From Dipteris shenzhenensis (Eukaryota > Polypodiophyta > Polypodiopsida > Gleicheniales), in the NCBI GenBank assembly GCA_047967505.1, contig CM106538.1: a stretch of DNA of 64,000 nucleotides; one strand, 5' to 3'. The notes under the pieces were generated by a model. It had not been told where the DNA came from and did no database searches. It worked only from the letters and a program-made list of their open reading frames with translations. A program made the position numbers and the translations under genes. Of the stretch, positions 34,705 through 44,820 are shown piece by piece; position 1 is the stretch's first letter, and every line of letters starts with the position of its first letter.

Positions 34705-35600
34705 TCATGAAATCATGAGGATAATAAAAAACCCCCTCAGAGTGAGGTGGAAAGAAATGAAGAAAGAAGCCCTCCTAGCTGAGGCTGCACGGGAGTCCCC
34801 CTGCATACCCGTCCATACGGCCATCAGAGTGTGTACGATGTCTGTCCAGATACTAGCCAATGTGTGCGAGGGATGAACCTGAGTACCCTCCATAGCCTCT
34901 GTGCATCTGGATCTCCAGATATGCCAGGCTGCTATGCTCGCTATAATCTCCCAAGAAGTATCCACAGAGGCATGTACAGCTGTAAAAGGACGGTGTGGAA
35001 CCACATCCAACGAGCAGAGCTCAACCCGATGACGTCGAACCGAAATGGCCCGGGAGGAGTCAAGTCCCTCATAGAAAACCTGAGGTCCTGTAAGAGAAAG
35101 CCAAGCCACCGAGCCCCAAGTCATAAAGAGTGGGGAATGGGCAAAGTGACTGAAGATCCTGGCTATCCCCATCCAAATCAATCTCGCCTGTCTGCAATCC
35201 CATAAGCAATGCTGAATAGACTCCGAAGCAGAAAGGCAACGAGGGCAAGTAGGGTCGGCTCCGAATCTGGACCTCCAAAGGTTCACTGCAATCCCTCCAT
35301 GAATAGAAAGCCAAAAGAAGATAGTGATCTTTCTATTCCTGTGGGATTTCTAGAGCCTCCTCCAGAAGTACCTCTGCTGATCCGCAGTAATACCAAAAGT
35401 CTCCCAATGAGGAACTCTGGAGGGTCTCCAGCCTCTACTACTGAGCTGAAATCTCCTGGCATTACTGACCGTGTAACGAAAGAAGGGGATGGTCTTCTCT
35501 CGATGCCCCGCGTCAATCCACTCCCACTCTCCGGGGTCCCACTGTAAATACCTGATGGGAACTCCTATAGAGCCAAAGTCTCCAAGACCCGGTGGAGAGT
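34705..35600 (-). pseudogene. LINE-A ORF2 C-terminal part (frameshifted)
   Basis: Beyond the stop at 35513, the frame one base away continues the protein: YLQWDPGEWEWIDAGHRE, then WRPSRVPHWETFGITADQQR, a TAG near 35352 (probably TGG originally), then ITIFFWLSIHGGIAVNLWRS and CPRCLSASESIQHCLWDC, the zf-RVT zinc-binding domain, ending at 34705. The shift must lie near 35590-35610. The segment is expected at the end of plant L1-type ORF2. Confidence 0.75.
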
Positions 35601-38600
35601 AACTGGGGGTCAGGGTCTAAGAACCACTCTGAATCTGATCCCTGCATCAAAAGGCCTACGACCCTGATAGGCTGAAAAGCAGACTCAAGCAATATATCAT
35701 CTGAAGATCTGAGCAATCTGCCACCATCCTGGACACTGAAAACCAAAGCATCCTCCTGTGCATCTCGAAAGGCTAAGACCTGAAGTGGAACCCCGCCTCT
35801 CGAGAAAGTACCTGCCCAAGTGGAGGTAGTGAGAGGCATATCATCTGTGTCTATCCAAGCCTCTGGAAGGGCTGTCTCAATCTGCAAGATCCTCCCTGCA
35901 CTCCCTCTGAGATGTCCTGTCAACCTTGACTTGGTTTCCTCTGGAAGCCTACGGAAGGCTTTCCAAGATCCTAAAGAAGAAGCAGGTCCCCTCTCCCACC
36001 TGGCCCACTGCATGTAGAGTGAGGCACCCAGTGGTCTGCCACGATCATCTAAAATACTGTCGTTCCACATGATGGGCTGCCTATCAATCTCTTCCCGGGA
36101 GGAAGGAGGAATCCTCCGAAGAGAGCTTCTGAAACTAGCCCAAGCTTTCAGAATGGCAACCATGAGAGGGGAAGAAGGTGATCTGAGGTGTGCTGAGGTG
36201 AAGATCCATCTAACACTGCTCATCCAGTCTCCTCCTGAGGAAGGTGTGCACCTCTGTATGCTGCTGATAAGAAAGTCCTTCCACGGTTCCTGTCCTGGCA
36301 AAAGTCCTCGCACCACTATCTTGCAAAGTAAGGCTCTGCACTGTAAATCTGGATCAATAATATTGAGACCCCCATCCTGTGTAGGGAGGATGAGGGTCTC
36401 CCAAGCCACTCTGGCTAAGGCATCTGCTGTGCCATCAAGCCCACTCCAGAGAAAGTTCCTGATCGGTCTTCTTAGCTGAATGATGCAGTCCCTAGAACGG
36501 CACCAACATGAACAAATAAACCAGGCCGTGGCCAAGAGGACCTGGTTGACCACCACAACTCTAGAGGCAAGATCCAGCTTGGCTGAGCTCCAAAAGAGAA
36601 GCTTCCTTCTGATGCTCTCCAACACGGGAGCAAACTGCTGCGTGGTAGAAATACCCAAGCCGACCTGGCAGCCCAAATACCTGATAGGCACACCCCTCTG
36701 AACCCAAGTGAACCCTATGTCAAGTCCCCAAACTGGAGTGTCCTCATCACTGATCCAAAAGCCATTGGATTTATGCCAATTTATCTGCGCCCCTGCCGCC
36801 AAGCAAAATAAATCCAAAGCTGTCCTGAAAGAAGTCAATGTCTGTGGAGAGGCATCCAAATAAATCGTTGTGTCATCAGCCAACTCACTGTCAAGCAGCT
36901 CCTCTTCTCTTCTGATAGAAAGTCTCAGCCCAAAGATGTCAGCTTGAGATCTAACATAGATGCTCATAGCTTCGGCCACGAATAAAAAAAGGAAAGGAGC
37001 AAGGGGGCATCCCTGACGGACTGATCTCGAAATCTGAAATCTCTCACCCCTTACCCCACCAATAAGTACCTGGCTATGGGCTGATCTGTACAAAGAGGAA
37101 ACACCTCTGATCCAAACGTCAGTGAATCCAAAGCGTAGAAGGGTGCCCTCCAAAAAACTCCAATCTACTCTGTCATAAGCTTTTTCAAAATCCAACAGTA
37201 GAATGGCAAGATTCTGGCCACTCTGCATGGCCCACTCTGAAGCTTCCCAGAAAGAAAAAATGTTATAAAAAATACATCTGCCATGCACAAATCCCGTCTG
37301 AGTGTCGTGGATAAGATCAGGGAGAAGTGGCTGCAATCGGAGGCTGATAGCCTTGGCCAGAATCTTGTAACAAGTCCCCAGAAGTGTGATAGGCCTCCAC
37401 TGGGACAATAAATTTCTGCTACCTCCTTTTGGGATAAGGTGGATGAGGCCCTCTGTAAGCGATTCAGGCATCTCGCCAGAGTCCCAAATGGCCTGCATGC
37501 CTGAAGTAATATAGTCTCCAATCATATCCCAAAATGCAATGAAAAAAGACGGGGTAAGGCCATCTAAACCTGGGCACTTGCCCTTGTGAAGGGCTGAAAG
37601 TGCAGTCCTGAACTCTGTGTTGGTGAAAGGTGCGTCAAGTAGAACATGCATATCCGGATTCACCAACACTGGGATACTCTGCCAAATAGCCTGTCTAGCA
37701 TCCTCTATATCGTGTGTCTCAGGATCAGCAGTAAGGAGGGTGGCATAGAAATCTGAAGCTATGCGTAAGACGTCATTTGGCTCTGTCTGTAAAACCCCAT
37801 GTGAGTCAATAAGCTGAGATACACTCTCTCTACTATGTCTAGGGCCAAGAGTAGAGAAAAAGTGTTTATTGACTCTACCACCCATCTGAATCCAGAAGGA
37901 CTCCCGTGCATGAAAGGCATACTCTGCTCTCTGATCAAGCAATAACTGCAGATGAGCCCTCGCTGCAGCAAGGCGCTCCTGAATCCAAGCATCTGAAGGC
38001 CGTTTCTGCTCTTCCCTCTGCAAAGCTGCTAACTGCTGGCGAACACCAATCTCACGTCTGAGAATATCTCGTCTCCTGGTAGAAGCAACTGAGCAGTAAA
38101 AGTCGCTAATACCAGAGAGGGCAGCGGCTAAATGTGAAGGATGTGGCTGCCCTCCCTGGACATGAGCAAACCATATCCGTAGGGCTGCCTCTGTAAGGTC
38201 CTCCTCTGTGTAAAAGGCATCTGGAATCCTGATGCTGGCAGATCGGCCTCTCAAGTGAGGCTCTGAGATAGCCAGAACAACAGGGAAATGGTCTGAGGTG
38301 GAAACCCCCGCAGCAATGCATACCGATCCACCTCTGTCTAGTGCCCAGTCATCTACATAAAATCTGTCAATGCGTGCATGAATAGGCATCTGTTGCCTCC
38401 TGTTCGACCAAGAGAACAGGAGGGACTGTGGCTGAATAAGAAAGGCATCATCACACCAAATATCTCTGCCACAGAAATGGAAAAGGAAGGCATCCCAAGC
38501 TGCTCTCTCCAAAGAGTGAAGTCCGCCTTCTCTACCCCCTTTTTTGTCTGAAGGTAACTCGACCATGTTAAAGTCACCTCCAATCACCCAAGAATCCACA

Positions 38601-39007
38601 ATGGGGGCCCGGGAGAGCAAAGTCTTCCACATAAGGACACGTTCCCCTCTAATGTTGGAGGCATATAGGTTGAGGAAGCCAACCTTACGCCCTCCAATCA
38701 AAAGAATAATCCACTGAGCTCTAGAGGGGATAATGACTCCGTGCCCAACAACTAAGGGGAGAACCGACTGCGAAACTGAAATAGAAGTGCCACCCCTAGT
38801 GCCCAATGCAGGCGACCAAAAAGTATGTCCTGAAAGCAACTTGCCTGACTTGGCACAATCTCTATAATCCAGCTTGTGCTCTTGAATAAATAATATATCA
38901 ATGGGACCCCCAGTAACACCTGGATGAAGCTGATCCCGGATCAGCTGTCTACGGCGGCGATGTGGGACGCCACCTAGGCCCTGTATGTTCCAACTGATAA
39001 TCCTCAT
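35513..39007 (-). CDS. LINE-A ORF2: endonuclease-reverse transcriptase
   Basis: 1,164 codons open. The N-terminal APE-type endonuclease has SWNIQG, FIQEHKLD, GGDFNM, IDRFYVDDW and the SDHFPV motif (about residues 1-250). The RT follows with WRPITLLGTCYKILAKAI, TGFVHGRCIF, LLLDFEKAYDRVDW (catalytic Asp), RQGCPLAPFLFLFVAEA and ELADDTTIYL (catalytic ADD). The enzyme nicks target DNA and copies element RNA there. The start ATG (39005-39007) overlaps the ORF1 stop as ATGA, suggesting coupled reinitiation. The C-terminus is cut by a frameshift near 35600. All catalytic motifs appear intact. Confidence 0.9.
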   Translation of the reverse strand: MRIISWNIQGLGGVPHRRRRQLIRDQLHPGVTGGPIDILFIQEHKLDYRDCAKSGKLLSGHTFWSPALGTRGGTSISVSQSVLPLVVGHGVIIPSRAQWIILLIGGRKVGFLNLYASNIRGERVLMWKTLLSRAPIVDSWVIGGDFNMVELPSDKKGGREGGLHSLERAAWDAFLFHFCGRDIWCDDAFLIQPQSLLFSWSNRRQQMPIHARIDRFYVDDWALDRGGSVCIAAGVSTSDHFPVVLAISEPHLRGRSASIRIPDAFYTEEDLTEAALRIWFAHVQGGQPHPSHLAAALSGISDFYCSVASTRRRDILRREIGVRQQLAALQREEQKRPSDAWIQERLAAARAHLQLLLDQRAEYAFHARESFWIQMGGRVNKHFFSTLGPRHSRESVSQLIDSHGVLQTEPNDVLRIASDFYATLLTADPETHDIEDARQAIWQSIPVLVNPDMHVLLDAPFTNTEFRTALSALHKGKCPGLDGLTPSFFIAFWDMIGDYITSGMQAIWDSGEMPESLTEGLIHLIPKGGSRNLLSQWRPITLLGTCYKILAKAISLRLQPLLPDLIHDTQTGFVHGRCIFYNIFSFWEASEWAMQSGQNLAILLLDFEKAYDRVDWSFLEGTLLRFGFTDVWIRGVSSLYRSAHSQVLIGGVRGERFQISRSVRQGCPLAPFLFLFVAEAMSIYVRSQADIFGLRLSIRREEELLDSELADDTTIYLDASPQTLTSFRTALDLFCLAAGAQINWHKSNGFWISDEDTPVWGLDIGFTWVQRGVPIRYLGCQVGLGISTTQQFAPVLESIRRKLLFWSSAKLDLASRVVVVNQVLLATAWFICSCWCRSRDCIIQLRRPIRNFLWSGLDGTADALARVAWETLILPTQDGGLNIIDPDLQCRALLCKIVVRGLLPGQEPWKDFLISSIQRCTPSSGGDWMSSVRWIFTSAHLRSPSSPLMVAILKAWASFRSSLRRIPPSSREEIDRQPIMWNDSILDDRGRPLGASLYMQWARWERGPASSLGSWKAFRRLPEETKSRLTGHLRGSAGRILQIETALPEAWIDTDDMPLTTSTWAGTFSRGGVPLQVLAFRDAQEDALVFSVQDGGRLLRSSDDILLESAFQPIRVVGLLMQGSDSEWFLDPDPQLLSTGSWRLWLYRSSHQVFTVGPRRVGVD

Positions 39008-40563
39008 CGACGGGAGGATGTAGAGTGGAACACCTTACCCGACCTAGTGGCGGAAACAAACCCCTCAACAGGGGAAGACCTCCTGCTCGAGGAAGGAGGG
39101 AAGGAACCCAGTGGAGGAAAGTCAATAGGGGAAAGAATCCTGGCACCTGAAGAAGAAGCCCTGTCAATAGGAAATCCAACCACTGGCTCCCCAAAAGTAG
39201 CGGGCACAAACTCCTCCTCTGGGAAATCTGAACTCTCTGCCAAGGCTGAAAACGAGTTCCTGTGAAGCAATCCAGACACCGGAGTACGAAGGATCCCTTG
39301 TGAGGGAAGAGGATCAACAGTGTAAGCTATCCCCTTCCCCCTGTCCAAGGGAGGGAGTGAGGAAGGCTCTCTACCCGGTGTCTGCCCAGCCGCGGAAATC
39401 TCTCCGTCCTCAAGAGGAACATCTGGCAGTGCTGGATCTAAGGAAGAAGCTGCAACTGGGGAGGAGGTCGAAGCTTCAGCGTCTCGGACTGTGCAAGGTG
39501 AGACAGGAAGGACAGCTCGAGGTGAAGCAGAGTCTACTAAGGTACCCTCGTGAACTGAAGGAGGGACCTGCACACGTACTGGAACCCACTGTAAAGCGTC
39601 GCGTGTGCCTGAGGGAGGTGGGGGTCGAGGAGCAGGTGAAGGACCTGTACCACCCCCCTGACGAGGCCGAGGAATAGGTACTGGACCTGTACCACCACCT
39701 GACTGAGCAGGACCGCCACGTGAAGAACGAGGAGCAGGAGCTGGACCTGTACCACCCCTCTGTCGAGGTCGAGGGGCAAGTGCCGGGTCTAATCCCCCCC
39801 CCTGTCCCCCCTGTCGATGCCCTGAGGCGGTAGCTGTACCAGAGGGCTTCTTAGGCCTTTTCTTCTTCCTGGGACAATCCCTGGCAAAGTGTCCCGAGGT
39901 CCTGCAAATCCTGCACTGGTCCTGCCTGCCTGAAATCTCCACTCTCTGGCGAAAAAAGAAACCATCCGGGCGCTGTATCATGACGTGGTCCATCTCGAGG
40001 TTAGGATCCTTGCAAAGGACCCTAACTCTAGGAACCCCATCAGCCTTGGTTGCCTCTGCTGCAGTCAATGGCAACCCAGGGAGGGGTGGGATCTCAGCAA
40101 TTGCGCCAAAATGCTCCCCAATAACAGAAAGAAGTCGATGGTAAACCTGGGGAAGCCCGGGGAACCTGATGAAGAGCGAGAAGAATTTCTTATCTGCCTC
40201 CACTGGGTCGAAACCAAGGTGAAAGGCTTCAAAGAAGATCTTCCAGTGTCCCTGGTGTAAAAAATCGGCCTTGAGCACAGTGCTCGCAGCCTCTGGAGTG
40301 TCAAAAACAACCTGGAAAAAACCTCGTCCCAGAAGGCGAACATCTACCAATCGAGGAGCGAGGTCTGGGGGGAGAGCCGCAAGCATCCAGTCTCTGGCTT
40401 GGGATCTGGAAGGGTGAGACCCGAAGATGCGTGCTAGCAAAGTGGTAGAGCACTCAATCTCTACATCCTTCTTGAGCTGCTGCAACTCGTCTTTAGAGAA
40501 AGTGATAGTTTTCGCGGCCGGTGGAGATGGAGTAGGATTGGCTGACGGGGAATCCATCGCCAA
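39004..40563 (-). CDS. LINE-A ORF1: DUF4283/CCHC RNA-binding protein
   Basis: 519 codons, intact. A Ser/Pro-rich start is followed by a coil (KDELQQLKKDVEIEC) and a DUF4283 domain (RDWMLAALPPDLAPRLVDVR, GRGFFQVVFDTPEAASTVL, WKIFFEAFHLGFDP; about residues 55-190). A single CCHC knuckle (CRICRTSGHFARDC) sits near residue 218 with a KKKRPKKP basic tail. A Pro/Gly/Arg repeat region (GGGTGP.P.PRPR) and a long Ser/Pro-rich tail follow. The protein is expected to bind element RNA as a chaperone in the ribonucleoprotein. The upstream Met-Ala-Met start is the first ATG after the C-rich leader. Confidence 0.88.
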   Translation of the reverse strand: MAMDSPSANPTPSPPAAKTITFSKDELQQLKKDVEIECSTTLLARIFGSHPSRSQARDWMLAALPPDLAPRLVDVRLLGRGFFQVVFDTPEAASTVLKADFLHQGHWKIFFEAFHLGFDPVEADKKFFSLFIRFPGLPQVYHRLLSVIGEHFGAIAEIPPLPGLPLTAAEATKADGVPRVRVLCKDPNLEMDHVMIQRPDGFFFRQRVEISGRQDQCRICRTSGHFARDCPRKKKRPKKPSGTATASGHRQGGQGGGLDPALAPRPRQRGGTGPAPAPRSSRGGPAQSGGGTGPVPIPRPRQGGGTGPSPAPRPPPPSGTRDALQWVPVRVQVPPSVHEGTLVDSASPRAVLPVSPCTVRDAEASTSSPVAASSLDPALPDVPLEDGEISAAGQTPGREPSSLPPLDRGKGIAYTVDPLPSQGILRTPVSGLLHRNSFSALAESSDFPEEEFVPATFGEPVVGFPIDRASSSGARILSPIDFPPLGSFPPSSSRRSSPVEGFVSATRSGKVFHSTSSRR

Positions 40564-41307
40564 TCAAGGTGAGGAGGCCGACTCGAACAGAAAAAAAAAA
40601 AAAACTCCTTCCGTTCCAAAAAAGCTGCGAGGGGCAAGGGAGGGGAAAGGGGGGAAGGGGAAAGGAGGCTAAGAGGAAACAGGGGGGAAGGGGAGGGAAG
40701 GAGGAGAGGGGCTGGGGCTGAGAGGGGAGAGGGGCAAGCTGAGAGGGAGGGAGGGGAAAGGAGAGGAGAAGAAAGGGAGGAGTGAGAGGAGGAGAGGGGG
40801 CGGGAGAGCAAGCAGGGAGGGGGCAGGACAGCAGGGGAGGGGGCGGAGGCAGGGAGAGGGAGCGGAGCAGCAGGGGGGAAGGGGCGGAGGCAGGGGGGAG
40901 AGGGGGAGCAGCAGGGGGGAGGGGGCAGAGGCAGGGAGAGGGGGCGGAGCAGCAGGGGGGAGGGGACGGAGGCAGGGAGAGGGGGCGGGACAGCAGGGGG
41001 CAGGGGGGAGCAGCAGGGGGGAGGGGGCGGAGGCAGGGAGAGGGGGCGGAGCAGCAGGGGGGAGGGGACGGAGGCAGGGAGAGGGGGCGGGACAGCAGGG
41101 GGGAGGGGGCGGAAGCAGGGAGCAGAGGGAGGGAGCGAGGGACAGGCAGGGGGAGGGGGCGGAGCAGCAGGGGGGGAGGGGGCGGAGCAGCAGGGGGGGA
41201 GGGAGGGGAGCAGCAGGGAGGGGCTAGGGACAGGCTGAGGGGGGAGAGAGACGGGCTGAGGGAGGGGGAGCAGCAGGGGAACGGGGAGGAGCAGCAGCTC
41301 AAAACCC
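40564..41307 (-). promoter_or_regulatory. LINE-A 5' UTR, probable internal promoter region
   Basis: 744 bp, extremely strand-asymmetric: G/A-rich on the plus strand, C/T-rich on the element's sense strand. It holds GC-box-like CCGCCCC words and the 41-bp array. Plant and animal LINEs carry their promoter in the 5' UTR; promoter function here is inference. Open frames of up to 343 codons in this stretch are low-complexity artefacts. Confidence 0.6.
40840..41160 (-). repeat. 41-bp tandem monomer array in LINE-A 5' UTR
   Basis: The GGAGGC/GGAAGC word recurs on the plus strand at 40845, 40886, 40927 (AGAGGC), 40968, 41029, 41070 and 41111: steps of 41, 41, 41, 61, 41 and 41 bp. The 61-bp step is one monomer plus 20 bp. 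Each monomer has several runs of four to six G, so G-quadruplexes are possible on the plus strand. Confidence 0.85.
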
Positions 41308-43195
41308 GGCAAAAGGATTTTGTATAATGCAAGCACAGTAATCTGAGATAGCCTCAAAGGACGAGAGGAGGACCCAAGGGAAGTCAAAGTCCAATCCTCT
41401 AATCGATCCTGGAGTTCCAAAGGGGGAATCGGAACCATAGGGGAAAGCATACAAGTGATTTGCTGCCACAAAGTACGATAATGAGAACCCAAACCATACT
41501 ATGTGGCTGCCAGAGAAAAGGGAAGCATAGAGCCATCATCATGAATAACATTAGCAACAGTATTGATCCCTTTAAAAGAAATAAAGTAGGAACGACGAGG
41601 TTCCTGTAAAGCAAGTGGATGCTGGAAAACTTTTGACTAGTGAATGCTTTCATCCTGCAAAGAGTTACCCATCAGAGATTGTTGACCATGCCATTCAAGA
41701 TGAGACAGAATATGCTTCCAGTCAAGAAGCAAGTTGGAGACCGTAGGACAGCCATGCAAAGTGCCATCAATGCACCCAAACAAGAAATCCCACTGAGTGG
41801 GTTGCCAATGACCAAAAGCAGGAGTACTGATATGTGTGACTAGAGATTGAATCATGAGAGCCAAGGGCTGATCACCTTTCAGTAAATGCAGCAACATTTT
41901 TCCCATGTGAGCTAGCATGTGCACCTGGATATTAGTGATATTCAATCCTCCATGCATTTTAGGGGAACAAATTCGGTACACCGAAAGCAGTCTAAGACTT
42001 TTTTTGCCATGTTTGGAACACCAAAAGATTTCCATAATGACAAACATAAAGGAATCAAGATCTGCCTAGGTGAACATGATCAAAGGCAAATAAAATTGAA
42101 TGTACGCCACAAGAATGGACTGCACTATTAAGAGACGAACATGTAAAGGCCAGGTTGCCAATTTCCAATATTCAAGCTTTTTCCTAAGCTTGATTAGAAC
42201 CCAATCAATTTGCTGTCGACGAGTAAGTCCCCAGCCCAAAGGATATCCAAGGTGTCGAACTAACTGAGTGGGTGGGATGATCTCCCCTGGCCATACGAGA
42301 CTGTGCCAGTCTTTAATATGCAATGGGAGCAGCTTAGACTTTTGAAAGTTAACATGAAGGCCAGCTGCCAAACCATAACCTGAAAGGGCTTGCATCAAAG
42401 CAGAAAGATCAGGCTGAGTATTCCTTGGAGTAAAGAAAGAATCATCAGCATAGGCCTGAGCAACCATGCTTCGATTTTCATCCAGTTCCAAACCATGGAG
42501 AGAATCTATAGCCACTAGATGATCAATGTATTGTAGCATAGGATGAGTAGCAATGGCATACAATAAGGCACTAAGGGGACAGCCCTGATGAACCGAACTA
42601 CGAAGTATCCATTCTTCAGAGATGTCTCCAGAAAGAATACAAGCAGCATTGCTATCCCTGTAGAGCCAATAAATAACCTGCTGCATTTTTATTCCAAAGC
42701 CCAAGGATCGCATTGTTTGCGAGATGAATTCCCATTGAACTGTGTCAAAAGCTTTGGCAATGTCAATCTGTAAGAGCAAAACATCCTACTGCGTGTACTT
42801 GGCATATTCAATTCCAACATAAGCATTGGCAATATTGTCCATGATATGCCTACGAGGAACAAAGCCATATTGAGAAGGATGCAGCCCATCATGTAGATAG
42901 CCTTTGATACGGTCAACAAGCATTTTAGCTATGATCTTGTAAATCACTGACATGAGCGTGATTAGGAAGGAGCTTTACCAGCCCCTTTTTCCATGACGGA
43001 GGCATTTGCTAATTTTCCCAAGCTGAATTAGCCATCCCATCCTGGAGATTTCAACAATGAGGCCATCCCATCCTGAAGATTTCCATCTACCACAGGATTT
43101 AACTGCATCTGACAATTCCCTCTCAGTGAAGGAAAGTTCCAGTTCCAAAGCCTGAGCTTGAGAAAGAATTGGATGGAATGCGACACACACACACA
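41308..43195 (-). mobile_element. LINE-B, 5' part (truncated)
   Basis: The second piece of the LINE interrupted by LINE-A. It begins abruptly at about 43195 in a (CA)n run, so the endonuclease and ORF1 are missing (5' truncation). It carries the RT core and the connection to the C-terminal domain, all with frame damage. 41308-41321 is the right copy of the LINE-A target-site duplication. Confidence 0.8.
41330..43190 (-). pseudogene. LINE-B reverse transcriptase
   Basis: From 43180: LELELSFTERELSDAVKSC, then (other frame) MSVIYKIIAKMLVDRIKGYL and QYGFVPRRHIMDNIANAY. 42779-42066 has LLQIDIAKAFDTVQWEFI (first Asp), SSVHQGCPLSALLYAIATHP and AQAYADDSFF (YADD), then the thumb HLGYPLGWGL and LRKKLEYWK. 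Further damaged pieces (42047-41637; 41492-41330) lead to the LINE-A junction. It is a different lineage from LINE-A, judged by RT motifs. It cannot make a full protein. Confidence 0.8.
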
Positions 43196-43264
43196 CACGT
43201 TTGTTGAGTACACATAAGAAAAGAAGTTTTCCCTAAATGGGAATGCCCTTCCTTTGTGTCGATG

Positions 43265-43560
43265 CTTCTCAAAAAGCTCTTTTCCAAGTGGTTTGGTTAT
43301 CCTTGTCACAGTGTTGTAGTGTAATGTCACCATGTAGCACTCTTTCTATGATGAAATGCTCTTTTACATCAATATGCTTTGTTCTTAAGTGATACATTGA
43401 ATTCTTTGCTAGTGCTTGAGCTGATTGATCATCATAGTATGTAGTAGTCGGCTTTGTCTCATCAAAGTAATATGTCCCTGACAATAGTCTTCTAAGCCAA
43501 ATTGCTTCACATGCTCCTATTGCTACGGCTCTATCTTCTGCTTTTATTGATGAAAGAACC
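43265..43560 (-). pseudogene. Copia RNase H fragment
   Basis: Reads SSIKAEDRAVAIGACEAIWL then TYYDDQSAQALAKN, MYHLRTKHIDVKEHFI, which is the typical Copia RNase H C-terminal core (AE.EY...EA.WL; DN.SA..LA.NP..H.RTKHI.). Only about 100 codons survive and no LTR is visible. It is unrelated at sequence level to Copia-1/2. Confidence 0.7.
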
Positions 43561-43749
43561 TATTGGCTGTCAGTTATGACCATGAAATTACTTATCCACG
43601 GAAAAAAGCGCAAGCTTGAGTTGACATCCTAATATTCTCATCTCCAGCATAGTTTAACCATGAAACTTAAGATGATTACCTCTATATTTTATTTGTGATT
43701 GTACTTCATTCAAGTATCCATTTAGGAATGCATTTTTAACATTTAGTTA

Positions 43750-44433
43750 AAACTTAATACGTACTCCATTTGCTTAAATTCTATGGTTCATGCATTTGCT
43801 CAATTGCTTGGATCTTACTTGGCTCGGTTCGAATGGCTTATTTGAAAATCACATGACCAGGAAACACACCCATCTTCACATAGAAAACACACTTGGCCGT
43901 GTTCGGGGAGATTCCTACCTGCCTACACCTGCCAAAAGCTGTTTCAAAGAAAGCCAAATGCACAAACAGAAACTGCCAAGTATAGACAAAAATCATCCAA
44001 GTACATGGCAATAAACTTGTGCAAATAATCTCGGAAAGTCTCAACCATGAACCTATGGAAAGTTGACGGTGCATTTCACAGACCAAATGGCATGACTTCG
44101 CATGCATATGCACCCCCTTATGTGATAAATGCAGTCTTCTACTAATCCTCACGTGCCAAAGACATCTAATTGTACCCACTATAGCCATCCATGAACAAGT
44201 ACATCTCATGTCCTACAACTTGGTCAAGTATGCAATCAATAAAAAGAGATCCAACATTGTCTGAGCATTAAGTTTCTAGCGGTCCATGAAAACTTGGAGC
44301 TTGCCTTTCTTCTTGGGCACCACCACAATTAGAAACATATCTGGATGAATCCAAGAACATGCCCGAAGTTATTCTCTAAAAATACAACACGTGCAGTTTC
44401 AATCTCATGATAGTCACTCATAAGGTTGAAAAC
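43750..44433 (-). pseudogene. Gypsy reverse-transcriptase fragment
   Basis: Scraps in several frames: VVVPKKKGKLQVFMDR, EMYLFMDGYSGYN, YEVMPFGL, STFHRFM and KFIAMYLDDF (YLDD), in the correct order for a Gypsy RT. Copia-2 inserted at its upstream side (target-site copy AAAAC at 44429-44433). 56961-57020 should be the old continuation. Confidence 0.6.
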
Positions 44434-44697
44434 TGAAGGGACGATCGCAAAATAGAGAGTGCAGGTAGCAAAGAGTCGTACCATAGTTTAGCAGTCATGT
44501 CAAACTTAGATAATGAAAAGGTACAAGTACAAGGTACTTGTACCTAGACCTAGGACTAAGTGTCCTAGGTGTCACATAGGACTAAGTGTCCTATGTGGCC
44601 TAAAAGGCACTAACACTACAAGTGCCTACACTTATGCCTACAAGGCACATACCATGGCCTATAGGGCATCACTAGAACCACCAGAAGATGGCCTACA
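44434..44697 (-). repeat. Copia-2 3' LTR (264 bp)
   Basis: Minus-strand start TGTAGGCC after the polypurine tract GGAGGGGGGTT, end CCCTTCA. It contains the twin hairpins at about 44552-44602 and a duplicated GTACAA relative to the 5' LTR. Confidence 0.9.
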
Positions 44698-44820
44698 AAC
44701 CCCCCTCCATGGGATGGGCTGAAGTACTCTGGAAACATCTCAGAATACCTGATACTTTCTGGTCATGGTGGCACATGTTCATCCAAAAGGATATAGCCAC
44801 CTATGAATGTACAAGGGATG

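Larger units (their letters stand above)
34631..41307 (-). mobile_element. LINE-A, near-complete 6.7-kb non-LTR retrotransposon
   Basis: A full structure on the minus strand: C-rich 5' UTR with a 41-bp monomer array, ORF1 (40563-39004), ORF2 (39007 to about 34705), a short 3' UTR and a poly-A tail (T run at 34627-34640). It is flanked by a 14-bp target-site duplication and is inserted in LINE-B. ORF1 and the first 1,164 codons of ORF2 are open. Only the C-terminal end of ORF2 carries one frameshift and one stop, so insertion was probably recent. Confidence 0.9.

Noticed and set aside
34617-41321. Treating the LINE pieces left and right of LINE-A as two separate elements
   Set aside because: The reading frame and protein rejoin exactly after removal of LINE-A and one target-site copy.
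40461-41492. Long open frames (up to 343 codons) in both directions over the G/C-rich LINE-A 5' UTR
   Set aside because: Proline/leucine/serine or glycine/arginine/glutamate low-complexity reading caused by the 41-bp array. Several frames are open at once and no domain is seen.
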